A DNA stretch of 64,000 nucleotides from Denitrificimonas halotolerans (GTDB lineage Bacteria > Pseudomonadota > Gammaproteobacteria > Pseudomonadales > Pseudomonadaceae). Under the pieces are notes generated by a model. That model was not told the DNA's origin. It made no database searches and saw only the letters and a program-made list of their open reading frames with translations. The position numbers were made by a program, and so were the translations under genes. Below are positions 25,691-35,261 of this stretch, one piece after another. Location of the stretch: positions 62,001-126,000 of the forward strand of contig NZ_JAXIVU010000006.1 of the NCBI RefSeq assembly GCF_034259425.1, read 5' to 3'. Numbering within the stretch: position 1 is the stretch's first letter; every line of letters starts with the position of its first letter.

Positions 25691-28600
25691 GTCAGCAGCT
25701 GCGGGCTGTGCGTCCTCTAGCCTTAGCGTTCCCATTAAATGGCAGCCGTTTAATTGAAGCCAGTGCTGGTACAGGTAAAACCTATACCATTGCAGCGTTA
25801 TATATTCGCCTGATTTTGCAACATGGTCAGAAAGATCAAGCTGCTTTTCAGCGTGCTTTATTACCACCTGAAATTTTAGTAGTCACTTTTACCGAAGCGG
25901 CCACCCAAGAGTTGCGTGACCGAGTGCGTGCGAAATTGGTTGAAGCTGCTCAAGTCTTCCGTGAAGAGCAAACCGAGCCAGATGCTTTGCTACAGGTGTT
26001 GCGAGATGATTATCCTCCGCAGCAATGGGCGGCTTGCGCTCAGCGTCTTGATCAAGCTGCACAGTGGATGGATGAGTCAGCAATATCGACTATTCACTCA
26101 TGGTGCCAGCGCATGTTGCGTGAGCATGCTTTTGATAGTGGCAGTTTATTTACTCAAACGTTAGAAACCGATCACAGCGATTTATTAGCGTTGGTGGTGA
26201 AAGATTATTGGCGTCAACAGTGTTATCCATTGCAAGCAGAGTATGTCCTTTGGACGTTAGAGCATTGGCAGCAGCCTGAAGTCTTACAGCGTAAAATTTC
26301 CCCACTGCTTCATGCTCACAGTTTGCCACAAGTAGATCTTGAGTTAGCGTTAGGGCAGATTTTGCAGCGGGGGCTGGCGCAACAGCAACAGACTTTGCAA
26401 GCTTTGAAAGCACCGTGGTTGCAATGGAGTCAAGAGTTGCGCTGCATCCTAGATGCTGCAGTGGCAGAGAAGGCGGTAAATGGACGCTCTGTGCAAAAAC
26501 GCTTTTACAATCCCTGGTTTGATAAGATTAATGCTTGGGCTGAGGATGCTGATCAAGTACAGCTTGATATCGGAACGGGGTTTGCCCGTTTAACTCCAGA
26601 CGGATTACATGCTGTGTGGAAGGACACCAGTAAGGTGCCGGAGCATCCAGCTTTAGAGGCTATGCAGCACTTACCTAAACAGCTGGAAAACTTAACTCGC
26701 GCATTGGATGAGCAGGCCTTATGTCATGCTGCAGCTTGGATTAAGGCGCGCTTTCAAAGGGAGAAACAGCAGCGTGCAGAGATGGGGTTTGATGACATGC
26801 TAACCCGTCTCGATAGTGCTTTGCAAAGTGACGCAGGTGAGCGTTTGGCTGAAGTAATTCGTCAACAATTTCCTGTTGCGCTGATTGATGAGTTTCAAGA
26901 TACCGACCCGCTGCAATACCGTATTTTTGATGCGGTCTATCAGGTGGAAGCCAATAATAGTGACACTGGCTTGTTTTTGATTGGAGATCCTAAGCAAGCG
27001 ATTTACAGCTTTCGTGGCGCTGATATTCATACTTATTTGTCAGCACGTGAGGCTACCGAGGGGCGTCACTATAATTTGGATACAAATTTCCGCTCTACTG
27101 AGCCTATGGTTAAGGCTGTTAATCAACTATTTAATTTAGCTGAGCAAAGGGTTGATGGTCGTGGAGCATTTTTATTTAAAGATGAAGTGAGTAATCGCCT
27201 CCCTTTTCATGATGTAAAAGCACGGGGTCGTGATGCGCAGTGGTGGGTAGATGGAGCTGTACAACCTGCGTTGCAAATATGGTGGATGAAGAGTGATGAG
27301 CCTATTTCAAAGGCGCACTATCTTGAAAAAATGGCTGCTAGTACAGCAACCGAAATTGTTCGATTATTGAGTTTAGCGCAGCAGGGGCAAGCGGGCTTTA
27401 AAGGTGCTGAAGGCCTGTTAAAAGCTGTGCAACCAAATGATATTGCAGTGCTAGTACGTGATGTGCATGAGGCACAGGCCGTCCGCCAGCAATTAGCTGA
27501 ACGTAATGTACGTAGTGTTTATTTGTCAGATAAAGATTCTGTATTTGCAAGCCAAGAAGCACAGGATGTTTTAACTTGGTTACAGGCATGCTTGCAGCCG
27601 GACAACGAAAGAGCACTGAAGACAGCTTTGGCTTGCAGTACTTTGGCTTTGCCGCTCATTGAGCTAGAACGTATCAATCAAGATGAACTGTTGTGGGAAC
27701 ACCATGTTTTACAGTTTAAAGGTTATTTAGAGAGCTGGCACATGCAGGGGGTACTCCCCATGCTACGTAGAATTATGCATGACTTCTCTTTGCCCCAGCG
27801 TTTAGTCCAACGGCCCCAAGGAGAACGTATTTTAACAAACTTACTGCACTTAGCAGAATTGCTACAGAGTGCTTCACGCGAGCTGGACAGTGATTTTGCT
27901 TTGTTGCGTTATTTACAAGCAGCGTGCTTAGGTCTCTCGGGGGGGGCGCAAGAACAGGTACTGCGTTTAGAAAGCGATGAGTCACTGGTAAGGGTTGTGA
28001 CCATTCATAAGTCGAAAGGGTTGGAGTATCCACTGGTATTTTTACCTTTTATTTGTAATTTTCGCGCTCAAGAAGGTCAGCAACCTTTTACGGTGCAGGT
28101 GGCGGGGCAGCGTCAACTGATTTTACATGGTGATAAGGCTAGCGTGGCGCAAGCGGAACAAGAGCGTCTCGGTGAGGATTTACGCTTGTTGTATGTGGCC
28201 TTAACACGAGCTCGCTATGCATGCTGGTTAGGACTGGCCGATATTAAACAAGGCCGTAGCAAGGGTTCAGCGTTGCATGGTAGTGCTATTGGTTATTTAT
28301 TGAACAATGGGCAGCCCTTGGCGGCAAGTCATGAGTTGGAACGCTGGCTAGAGCCTTTAGCTCAGCAGGGTTGGGTCAGTGAGGTGAGCTCGCTTCCTCA
28401 AGTTGAGGATACTTTGTTACTCAACACTGTAGGGGAGTTTACTCCAGTATGGCGTCAGTCTCAGCGGCGAACTCGCGAACATTGGTGGATTGCTTCTTAT
28501 AGTGCGCTGCGGCTGACAGCAGAAGCGCCACAGACTGACGGTGATACTACTGACCGAACAGAAGATTTAGCACCGCAAACAGCGCTGGCGCAAAACATCA

Positions 28601-29409
28601 GTGATGATGAACGTAATGAGTTGATAATAGAGGAGTCAGGAATAACTGAGCCCGTACTGTTGCAGGAGGGGATGCATCGCTTTCCTCGTGGTGCTCAACC
28701 TGGAACCTTTTTGCACGGGATATTGGAGTGGGCCGCTGACCAAGGTTTTGCTGCCGTATTAAAGCATCCTGAAGCAGCGCAAGCCTATATTGCCGAGCGC
28801 AGTGAGGCTTATGGTTTTAGTGATTATACAGAGCTGCTTTGGCCATGGTTGCAAAGCTATCTTGTACAACCGTTTATGGTAGATGGCCATCCATTAGTGT
28901 TGTCTGAACTGTATCAATATCAAGCTGAAATGGAGTTTTGGTTTGCCACAAGTAAAACTGATACTCAGTTATTGGATCAGTCAATTCGTGAGTTTATTTT
29001 GCCTCATCAATCGCGTCCTTACTTGGTGCCCGAGCGTTTGAATGGCATGTTTAAAGGATTTATTGATTTAGTCTTAGAGCATAGGGGGCGCTATTACGTT
29101 GTTGATTATAAATCCAACTGGCTAGGTGAGCAGGATTCTGATTACAGTACAGAAGCAATGAATGAGTGTGTTTTAAATCACCGTTATGACTTGCAATATG
29201 CTTTATATATTTTGGCCTTACACCGTTTATTGAAATTACGTATTGCTGACTATGATTATGACACCCATATGGGAGGGGCTGTATATATGTTCTTACGTGG
29301 GGTGCACTGTATTAGTCAGGGTATTCATGCGGTGCGGCCGGACCGACAGCTGATAGAGCGCATGGACAGACTCTTTAAAAGCATTAAAGGACAAGAGGAA
29401 TGGTCATGA
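25687..29409 (+). CDS. recB: Exodeoxyribonuclease V beta subunit RecB
   Basis: The 1240-residue protein has a UvrD-like 3'-5' helicase with Walker A ASAGTGKT at residues 25-32, the DEFQDTDPLQYRIF box, and RVVTIHKSKGLEYP. The C-terminal nuclease domain has GFIDLVLEHRGRYYVVDYKSNW with D1140 and K1142. RecB supplies helicase and nuclease activity to RecBCD. The start at 25687 overlaps the recC stop codon; a longer ORF begins inside recC and is not used. Confidence 0.95.
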   Translation: MSQQLRAVRPLALAFPLNGSRLIEASAGTGKTYTIAALYIRLILQHGQKDQAAFQRALLPPEILVVTFTEAATQELRDRVRAKLVEAAQVFREEQTEPDALLQVLRDDYPPQQWAACAQRLDQAAQWMDESAISTIHSWCQRMLREHAFDSGSLFTQTLETDHSDLLALVVKDYWRQQCYPLQAEYVLWTLEHWQQPEVLQRKISPLLHAHSLPQVDLELALGQILQRGLAQQQQTLQALKAPWLQWSQELRCILDAAVAEKAVNGRSVQKRFYNPWFDKINAWAEDADQVQLDIGTGFARLTPDGLHAVWKDTSKVPEHPALEAMQHLPKQLENLTRALDEQALCHAAAWIKARFQREKQQRAEMGFDDMLTRLDSALQSDAGERLAEVIRQQFPVALIDEFQDTDPLQYRIFDAVYQVEANNSDTGLFLIGDPKQAIYSFRGADIHTYLSAREATEGRHYNLDTNFRSTEPMVKAVNQLFNLAEQRVDGRGAFLFKDEVSNRLPFHDVKARGRDAQWWVDGAVQPALQIWWMKSDEPISKAHYLEKMAASTATEIVRLLSLAQQGQAGFKGAEGLLKAVQPNDIAVLVRDVHEAQAVRQQLAERNVRSVYLSDKDSVFASQEAQDVLTWLQACLQPDNERALKTALACSTLALPLIELERINQDELLWEHHVLQFKGYLESWHMQGVLPMLRRIMHDFSLPQRLVQRPQGERILTNLLHLAELLQSASRELDSDFALLRYLQAACLGLSGGAQEQVLRLESDESLVRVVTIHKSKGLEYPLVFLPFICNFRAQEGQQPFTVQVAGQRQLILHGDKASVAQAEQERLGEDLRLLYVALTRARYACWLGLADIKQGRSKGSALHGSAIGYLLNNGQPLAASHELERWLEPLAQQGWVSEVSSLPQVEDTLLLNTVGEFTPVWRQSQRRTREHWWIASYSALRLTAEAPQTDGDTTDRTEDLAPQTALAQNISDDERNELIIEESGITEPVLLQEGMHRFPRGAQPGTFLHGILEWAADQGFAAVLKHPEAAQAYIAERSEAYGFSDYTELLWPWLQSYLVQPFMVDGHPLVLSELYQYQAEMEFWFATSKTDTQLLDQSIREFILPHQSRPYLVPERLNGMFKGFIDLVLEHRGRYYVVDYKSNWLGEQDSDYSTEAMNECVLNHRYDLQYALYILALHRLLKLRIADYDYDTHMGGAVYMFLRGVHCISQGIHAVRPDRQLIERMDRLFKSIKGQEEWS

Positions 29410-31550
29410 GACAGCAAGGTGAGCTTTTTCTCGGCATTGAACAGTTTTCAATGGAGCCAAACGGGGCGCAAGGGGGAGCGAGTACTGCATTTCTAATGCC
29501 TGCAGATTATTTATTGAACCGTGAGCGTATCATTACCTTACTTGAGCAATGGCTTGAATTGGATTGGTTAAGGGCATTGGATTTAGCCCTTGTTAAATTA
29601 TTGGCTAAATTGGATCCAGAGGCTTCGCCTTTAATGCTGTTAGCTATTGCTTTAACCAGTCATCAACTGGGGCGTGGTCATATTTGTTTAGATTTAGAAC
29701 ATTTATTGCGTGATCCTGACTTGATCTTGTTGCTTCCACCTGAAGGGCAATTGGTTGAGGCAGAGCAGATCCTACCCTCGCAGTTATTGTCAATTGTTAG
29801 TCTTGAGCAGTGGTTATCGGCTTTAGAGCAGAGCGTATTATTATATCGACCTGAGCAGGGCAGTGCTGCACCCTTGGTGTTATCGGGGACGCGTTTATAT
29901 TTGTACCGTTATTGGCACTATGAAATGAGTGTTGCTGGAGCTTTAGTGCAGCGTTTGGATAACAAGTTACCTTTAGCGGACGATTTTGCTGATCGCTTAG
30001 ATGGCTTGTTCAGTGAGCCGTTGTGGGTTGATGGGCAAAGGCAAACTGATTGGCAGAAAGTAGCCTGTGCTATGGCTGCTCAAGGTCAGTTAACATTGAT
30101 TACAGGTGGTCCAGGGACGGGTAAAACCACAACTGTGGTGCGATTGCTAGCGCTGCTACAGCAAATTGCTGTTCAAGAAGGGCAGGCTCTCCGTATTCAA
30201 TTAGCAGCACCAACAGGTAAAGCTGCAGCACGTTTGACAGAATCCATAGGTGGGCAAATTGCTTCGCTTCCGATTGAGGGGCGAGTAAAGCAGAGCATTC
30301 CTAATGAGGTAACAACTTTACACCGTTTGCTAGGCAGTTTGCCTGGAACTCGTCATTTTCGACATAACCGCACCAATCCCTTGGTGGTGGATGTGTTGGT
30401 GATTGATGAAGCGTCAATGATTGATTTAGAAATGATGCACAGTGTGCTGCAAGCTCTGCCTGCCCATGCCCGTTTAATACTGTTAGGTGATAAGGATCAG
30501 TTGGCTTCAGTTGAGGCAGGCTCTGTTCTGGGGGATCTTTGTGCAGACGCTGAGCAAGGCTATTACACCTTAGAGACTCAGCAGCAGTTAGAACAGTTAT
30601 GTCGTGAGCCCATTACGGCTGAGCACTGGCGTCGTGGAATTGCAGGGCAGCACCATTTGGCTCAGCGTACCGTGATGCTACGCTACTCGAGGCGTTTTGG
30701 TCGAGATTCAGGTATCGGGCAGTTAGCGCGAGCAGTGAATGCCAGCGATTCTTATCAAGCATGGCAAATATTGCAACAAGATTCAGCGGATATTGGTTAT
30801 TTGCAGCTTTATCAAAGCGATGATGCAGTATTTGAACAGTTGGTATTAGGAGGGCAGCAGGGAAAGCAATGTCGAGGTTATAGGCATTATTTGCAAGTTT
30901 TACATGAGATGCGCCCAAGCTTAGAGCAGCCGTTGACTAGTGATTGTTGGCAAGAGTGGGCAATGCATGTTTTAACAGCTTTCGATAAGTTCCGCTTGTT
31001 ATGTGCTTTACGGCAAGGTGATTATGGAGTCGCGGGATTAAATGAACGTATTGTCCAGTTACTGTATAGAAAAAGTTTGATCACCCGAGCACAGGGGTGG
31101 TACGAAGGTCGACCAGTTTTGGTTATGCAAAATGATTACAGTCTTGGTTTAATGAATGGCGATATAGGAATTGCCTTGTACCTGCCTAATAGTGAGGTCA
31201 ATGCTGAATCAGATGCACCTGCGTATGTTTTGCGTGTAGTGTTTCCACGTAACGATGGAACCGATGGCGTGCGTTTTATTTTACCTAGTCGTTTAACTGC
31301 TGTAGAAACTGTATTTGCAATGACGGTACATAAATCACAAGGGTCAGAATTTGCACATACGGCATTAATTTTGCCTGATCGTTTAAATCCAGTGTTAACT
31401 AAAGAGTTGCTTTATACAGGTATTACTCGTGCGCGTGATAAGTTCACTTTAATTGAAAGTCGAGGAGGGATTTTCAAAGCCAGTGTGCAGCGTAAAGTTG
31501 AGCGTGTGAGTGGGCTGAGTCAAGCTATAGCAAAGCAAAGTATAAATTAA
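29406..31550 (+). CDS. recD: Exodeoxyribonuclease V alpha subunit RecD
   Basis: The 714-residue 5'-3' helicase has Walker A GGPGTGKTTT at residues 234-243, Walker B VLVIDEASMID, and the C-terminal motif MTVHKSQGSEF. Two start codons are possible. ATG at 29406 is preferred because GAGGA lies six bases upstream and it gives a 4-base overlap with recB; ATG at 29400 would add two residues. Confidence 0.93.
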   Translation: MRQQGELFLGIEQFSMEPNGAQGGASTAFLMPADYLLNRERIITLLEQWLELDWLRALDLALVKLLAKLDPEASPLMLLAIALTSHQLGRGHICLDLEHLLRDPDLILLLPPEGQLVEAEQILPSQLLSIVSLEQWLSALEQSVLLYRPEQGSAAPLVLSGTRLYLYRYWHYEMSVAGALVQRLDNKLPLADDFADRLDGLFSEPLWVDGQRQTDWQKVACAMAAQGQLTLITGGPGTGKTTTVVRLLALLQQIAVQEGQALRIQLAAPTGKAAARLTESIGGQIASLPIEGRVKQSIPNEVTTLHRLLGSLPGTRHFRHNRTNPLVVDVLVIDEASMIDLEMMHSVLQALPAHARLILLGDKDQLASVEAGSVLGDLCADAEQGYYTLETQQQLEQLCREPITAEHWRRGIAGQHHLAQRTVMLRYSRRFGRDSGIGQLARAVNASDSYQAWQILQQDSADIGYLQLYQSDDAVFEQLVLGGQQGKQCRGYRHYLQVLHEMRPSLEQPLTSDCWQEWAMHVLTAFDKFRLLCALRQGDYGVAGLNERIVQLLYRKSLITRAQGWYEGRPVLVMQNDYSLGLMNGDIGIALYLPNSEVNAESDAPAYVLRVVFPRNDGTDGVRFILPSRLTAVETVFAMTVHKSQGSEFAHTALILPDRLNPVLTKELLYTGITRARDKFTLIESRGGIFKASVQRKVERVSGLSQAIAKQSIN

Positions 31551-31559
31551 TACTTTAGT

Positions 31560-31590
31560 ATTGATTGTGCGCTTAGTATGTATAATCAAT
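31560..31590 (+). promoter_or_regulatory. Putative tsdBA promoter inside a perfect inverted repeat
   Basis: ATTGATT (31560-31566) and AATCAAT (31584-31590) form a perfect inverted repeat 17 bases apart. A TATAAT hexamer (31581-31586) overlaps the right arm. The arms resemble FNR/ANR half-sites (TTGAT and ATCAA), but the spacing is wrong for one FNR dimer site. An operator for another regulator is possible. Confidence 0.4.
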
Positions 31591-31646
31591 TAGTATATGC
31601 TTAGACTTAATTTTGAAAATAATTAGAACCTGAAAAAGGGATAGGG

Positions 31647-32297
31647 ATGATAATGAAAAAAATTCATCGTATGGCTCTAACCGCCGCATCGTTATTTTTT
31701 GCAATAACATCGGCTCACGCGTTAGAAGGGGATGCCAAAGCAGGTGAACAAGCTGCGGCAGTATGTGTGGCCTGTCACCAACCTGATGGCTCTGGTATGA
31801 ACGTGCCCGGTGGTGAGTCGTGGCCTGCTTTAGCTGGCTTGGATGCCGATTATTTATACAAACAATTACAAGATATGAAAGCTGGGGGGAAGCGCCAAAG
31901 TCCATCCATGATGCCATTTGCTAGCATGCTCAATGAGCAGCAAGCTAAAGATGTTGCAGTTTACTATAGTGAACTTCCAGCTCAGGGAGGGAAGTTCGAT
32001 GAGGGAGCTACTGAAGAAGAGCTGGCGCACGGTGAGAAGCTTGCAACTTTAGGTGATTGGGATCGCTACATTGTACCTTGTAAAACTTGTCACGGCCCTG
32101 ATAACTTGGGCGTGGGTGAGTCCTTCCCGCGATTGGCTGGTCAACATGCAGGCTATATTGCCGACCAATTGAAAGCTTGGCAGTCAGGCAAGCGTGATAA
32201 TGATCCACAACATTTAATGCTTGCCATTGCTGAGCGTTTAAATGATGAGGATATTCGTGCAGTTTCGCAGTGGCTTGCACGTCAGCCGGCACAGTGA
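31647..32297 (+). CDS. tsdB: Di-haem cytochrome c4-type protein, TsdB-like
   Basis: The secreted protein has a signal peptide ending SAHA and two haem c sites, CVACH and CKTCH, each followed by a c4-type half (GE.WPALAG..DYLYKQLQ and GESFPRLAGQHAGYIADQL). It is a typical duplicated cytochrome c4. Its position directly before a TsdA gene matches TsdB of Pseudomonas stutzeri, the electron acceptor for thiosulfate dehydrogenase. An ATG at 31653 is an equally good start, with its own AGGG. A generic c4 role in respiration cannot be excluded. Confidence 0.85.
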   Translation: MIMKKIHRMALTAASLFFAITSAHALEGDAKAGEQAAAVCVACHQPDGSGMNVPGGESWPALAGLDADYLYKQLQDMKAGGKRQSPSMMPFASMLNEQQAKDVAVYYSELPAQGGKFDEGATEEELAHGEKLATLGDWDRYIVPCKTCHGPDNLGVGESFPRLAGQHAGYIADQLKAWQSGKRDNDPQHLMLAIAERLNDEDIRAVSQWLARQPAQ

Positions 32298-32311
32298 TTG
32301 GGGGAAATACA

Positions 32312-33322
32312 ATGAAAGATTCAACTAAATTCATCTTCCGTGGCTTGGTAGTTGCTGTAGCGGCAAGTGTGCTGAGCTTCACTGCTCAAGCAGAAGAATC
32401 GCGTTTTTCAGTGAACAACCCAGAGCCAAAAGAAGGCCAGCTGATTCATGTTCCACCAACCATGGACGATTTAGATAAGTCTAACATGCATCCAGAGCTC
32501 AAGCGTGTTATTCGCCGGGGTTATGATTTGTTCATGAATACGCAGCAATTGCGTGGAAAGAATGTCTTTAACAATATGAACTGTAGCAGCTGTCATATGG
32601 GGGAAGGACGTTTACCTTTTGCTGGGCCGGTTTGGCCTGCAGTTGTTACTCTGCCTGATTATCGTGGTAAAAATAACCATGTCAACAACTTAGAAGAGCG
32701 TATCGCTGGTTGCTTTAGTTTTTCTATGAATGGTACGCCACCCGAATATGGTAGTGATGATATGTTGGCTTTAACTGCATATCATCAGTGGTTGGCCAAA
32801 GGTGTGCCTATGTATGCAGATGGCAAAAATATGTACGGCCGTGGTTATCCGCGCTTACCTGAGCCAGAAAAAGAAATGGATTACAAGCGTGGTGAGCAGG
32901 TTTATAAAGAAAACTGTGTGATCTGTCATGCTGAGGATGGCGGTGGTTTAGTGCAAAATAATAAAGTTGTCTTCCCAGCAGTGTGGGGCGATAACTCTTA
33001 TAACTGGGGGGCAGGTATTGTGCGTCACTACACGTTAGCATCATTTGTTAAGCACAATATGCCGTTGGGTCGTCCAAATAGTCTAACGGACCAGCAAGCT
33101 TGGGATGTTGCATACTACATTGATAGTCAAGAGCGTCCTCAAGAGCCGCGCTATACTGGTGATGTTAAAGAAACCCGTGAAAAATATTTGGATACATTCC
33201 ATAAGCACACCAATTATGGCGTAGAAATTGAAGGCCGTTTATTGGGTGATCATGATAACGTTGGCTCTAAAGATTTTTTAAAGCCAGATGTTTTGCGTCC
33301 ACGTACTTTTACAGCAGAATAA
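32312..33322 (+). CDS. tsdA: Thiosulfate dehydrogenase (tetrathionate-forming) TsdA
   Basis: The 336-residue di-haem cytochrome has a signal peptide ending AQA and haem sites C91-SS-CH95 and C202-VI-CH206. TsdA hallmarks are present: NMNCSSCH, LPFAGPVWP, the segment ERIAGCFSFSMNG with C134 (the likely cysteine ligand of haem 1), YGRGYP, VFPAVWGDNSYNWGAG and WDVAYYIDSQERP. The enzyme oxidises thiosulfate to tetrathionate in the periplasm. The start at 32312 has GGGGAAA upstream; the longer ORF would overlap tsdB. It is 14 bp from tsdB and shares its transcript. Confidence 0.9.
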   Translation: MKDSTKFIFRGLVVAVAASVLSFTAQAEESRFSVNNPEPKEGQLIHVPPTMDDLDKSNMHPELKRVIRRGYDLFMNTQQLRGKNVFNNMNCSSCHMGEGRLPFAGPVWPAVVTLPDYRGKNNHVNNLEERIAGCFSFSMNGTPPEYGSDDMLALTAYHQWLAKGVPMYADGKNMYGRGYPRLPEPEKEMDYKRGEQVYKENCVICHAEDGGGLVQNNKVVFPAVWGDNSYNWGAGIVRHYTLASFVKHNMPLGRPNSLTDQQAWDVAYYIDSQERPQEPRYTGDVKETREKYLDTFHKHTNYGVEIEGRLLGDHDNVGSKDFLKPDVLRPRTFTAE

Positions 33323-33338
33323 GTATTTTTGTTTAATG

Positions 33339-33367
33339 AATGGGGCTTCTAGTAAGCCCCATTTTTG
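33339..33367 (+). terminator. Rho-independent terminator of tsdBA
   Basis: AATGGGGCTT pairs with AAGCCCCATT around CTAGT and is followed by TTTTT, 17 bases after the tsdA stop codon. Confidence 0.9.
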
Positions 33368-33398
33368 TATTTGTATTGTTCATTATAGGAGTGATTGA

Positions 33399-34658
33399 AT
33401 GATCTTCTCACCTTTGGCACGTGCTATTACTTTAGCAACGGCCAGTAGCATATTAGTGGCTGTGCCATCAATAGCGAGTGCTGCATTTGTTGAAGACAGT
33501 ACTGCAACTCTAGGCTTGCGGAATCTGTACATGAATCAAGATACTCGTAATCAAAATGATAAAACTAAGGAGGAGTGGTCACAAGCATTTATTTTAGACT
33601 ATAAGTCTGGGTTTACTGAGGGCACTATTGGCATTGGTGTGGACTTATACGGTGCTGCAGCGATGAAGTTGGATTCAGGTCCGAACCGTACTCCAGACTC
33701 TTTCCCACAGCGTAGTAACGGTAAGTCAGTTGATGACTTCGGTAAGATTGGTGCAACTTTTAAAGCAAAGCTGTCAGAGACTGTTTTAGAATTGGGGACT
33801 TTAAAACCACGCTTACCTATGTTGCAGGCTAACTTGGAAGGTCGTATTCTGCCGCAGTTATTTACAGGTGGAATGCTCACATCGAATGAAATCAATGGCT
33901 TAACAGCGACTTTAGGTCATATTGACCGTGTTAATCAGCGCGCGTCTACTAACCGTGAACGCATGAGAATGAACAGTTTAGGTAAAGGGCTAGACTTTAA
34001 AGAAGGTGCTGATAAAACCAGTAATTCTTTTGATTTGGCAAGTGTTAATTATAAGTGGAATGACTCTTTGGCTACGGGTTATAACTTTGGCCGCTTAGAA
34101 GATTTATATAAACAGCATATTGTTACTGCAGTACATACCTTGCCGCTAGGTGAGCAGCGTTCACTCAAAACTGATTTGCGCATCTCTCGCTCAACTGATG
34201 ATGGCAAGACAAACGTAGATAATAAAGCTTTCTCCGGTATGGTGACCTACAATTTCGGCTATAACAAGTTGGGTTTGGGCTATCAGAAAATGACCGGTGA
34301 TACTGGTTATGCATATATTCAAGGTTCAGACCCGTTTTTAGTGAACTACGTTGCTAATCGTGAATTTGGAGCTAAAGATGAAAAGTCTTGGCAGATCCGT
34401 CATGACTACAACTTTGCTGGCTTAGGTATTCCGGGCTTAACTATGTTCAACCGCTATGTAAAAGGTACTGGTGCCGATATAGGTCAGGGGGTAGAAGGCC
34501 GCGAATGGGAGCGTGACTTCGATATTTCTTACGCATTTCAAACAGGTGCATTGAAGAATTTGCATGTACGTTGGAGAAACTCCACTGTACGCTCGAACAT
34601 TAATAAAGACTTAGATGACAACCGTTTAATTATCGGTTACACCCTACCTTTGCTATAA
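33399..34658 (+). CDS. OprD-family outer-membrane porin (second copy)
   Basis: The 419-residue porin is a paralogue of the one at 20706-21992, sharing FVEDSTATLGLRNLYMNQDTRN, NYNFAGLG-type strands and the C-terminal NRLIIGYTLPLL. The signal peptide ends at about residue 28 (ASA). GGAG lies eight bases before the start. It has its own terminator and sits after tsdBA, but nothing ties it to thiosulfate. Substrate is unknown. Confidence 0.88.
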   Translation: MIFSPLARAITLATASSILVAVPSIASAAFVEDSTATLGLRNLYMNQDTRNQNDKTKEEWSQAFILDYKSGFTEGTIGIGVDLYGAAAMKLDSGPNRTPDSFPQRSNGKSVDDFGKIGATFKAKLSETVLELGTLKPRLPMLQANLEGRILPQLFTGGMLTSNEINGLTATLGHIDRVNQRASTNRERMRMNSLGKGLDFKEGADKTSNSFDLASVNYKWNDSLATGYNFGRLEDLYKQHIVTAVHTLPLGEQRSLKTDLRISRSTDDGKTNVDNKAFSGMVTYNFGYNKLGLGYQKMTGDTGYAYIQGSDPFLVNYVANREFGAKDEKSWQIRHDYNFAGLGIPGLTMFNRYVKGTGADIGQGVEGREWERDFDISYAFQTGALKNLHVRWRNSTVRSNINKDLDDNRLIIGYTLPLL

Positions 34659-34692
34659 GTAAGGGGGAGAGTTTCGTTGATTAGCAGCCAAT

Positions 34693-34731
34693 GACTTTGT
34701 GGGGCGGATTGAGCCGGCCCGCAAAGTTTTT
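34693..34731 (+). terminator. Rho-independent terminator of the second porin gene
   Basis: ACTTTGTGGGGC pairs with GGCCCGCAAAGT (two mismatches) and is followed by TTTTTC, 35 bases after the porin stop codon. Confidence 0.85.
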
Positions 34732-34749
34732 CGCTTGTATAAGCTGTTC

Positions 34750-34765
34750 TGGCATGATATTTGCT
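34750..34765 (+). promoter_or_regulatory. Sigma-54-type (-24/-12) promoter
   Basis: TGGCATGATATTTGCT fits the RpoN consensus TGGCACG-N4-TTGCW at every fixed position but one (T for C). GG and GC are exactly ten bases apart. It lies just beyond the porin terminator and points at the 62-codon ORF. Transcription would start near 34776. The needed enhancer-binding protein and its site are not identified. Confidence 0.65.
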
Positions 34766-34775
34766 TTTGTTTTCT

Positions 34776-35067
34776 GAGTACTGTATATTTGTACTCCTAT
34801 CCCGACTCAAACGATTATTTGAATGAGTGGCGTGGTACAGAGAAAGACATCACCGGTACGCCTCAGAGCATAATCGCTCGCGCATAATCCAAAATGCTAT
34901 ATCAATTTTTCGTAAGAAAACTTGATTCACTACTGAAATTCGTTTCAGTACTGCTTTATTTCTGCAAGCCACCTGCTTTTATGATCAGCAATTATATTGC
35001 TATGTCTCGTTTTCGGGAGACTCTACAGCGCTCGCTGTATGGAAAATTATAAAAAAGGGGTAAAGAT
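34776..35067 (+). other. Long structured leader between the sigma-54 promoter and the small ORF
   Basis: About 290 nt without a supported gene. It has a perfect hairpin TACTGAAA-TTCG-TTTCAGTA at 34931-34950 followed by a T-rich stretch, and a perfect palindrome TACAGCG-CT-CGCTGTA at 35024-35039. A direct repeat GCATAATC lies upstream of these. It may be a regulatory 5' leader. There are no clusters of AANAANAA motifs, so it is not an obvious CrcZ-type RNA. Confidence 0.45.
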
Positions 35068-35256
35068 ATGGATAATCTAAAAGTTTTTAAAAAAATGGGT
35101 CGTTTCGTTGCGGCACAAATCAATATGTTGAGTGAAAGTGCTCAAATAACGGATCAAACTACTGACTCAATCATGGGCTTAGAAAACCAATTGATTGTTG
35201 ATGCTTGGAATACTATTACTGATCGTGATGGTGTACGTACAGTTAGTAGTTGCTAA
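35068..35256 (+). CDS. Unrecognised 62-residue protein under a sigma-54-type promoter
   Basis: The ORF has an AGGGG ribosome binding site seven bases before its ATG and a terminator directly after. The product begins with a short basic segment (MDNLKVFKKMGRF), continues with a possible amphipathic helix, and ends in an acidic, polar region with a single terminal cysteine (RTVSSC). There is no membrane segment or signal peptide. I do not recognise the family. Its isolated unit (promoter, leader, RBS, ORF, terminator) argues that it is real. Confidence 0.6.
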   Translation: MDNLKVFKKMGRFVAAQINMLSESAQITDQTTDSIMGLENQLIVDAWNTITDRDGVRTVSSC

Positions 35257-35261
35257 ATAAA

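Noticed and set aside
34699..34887. 62-codon ORF after the second porin
   Set aside because: It starts inside the porin terminator and upstream of the sigma-54 promoter start, with no Shine-Dalgarno.
34776..35067. CrcZ-like Hfq-titrating RNA under sigma-54 control
   Set aside because: CrcZ RNAs carry several AANAANAA motifs; none are clustered here.
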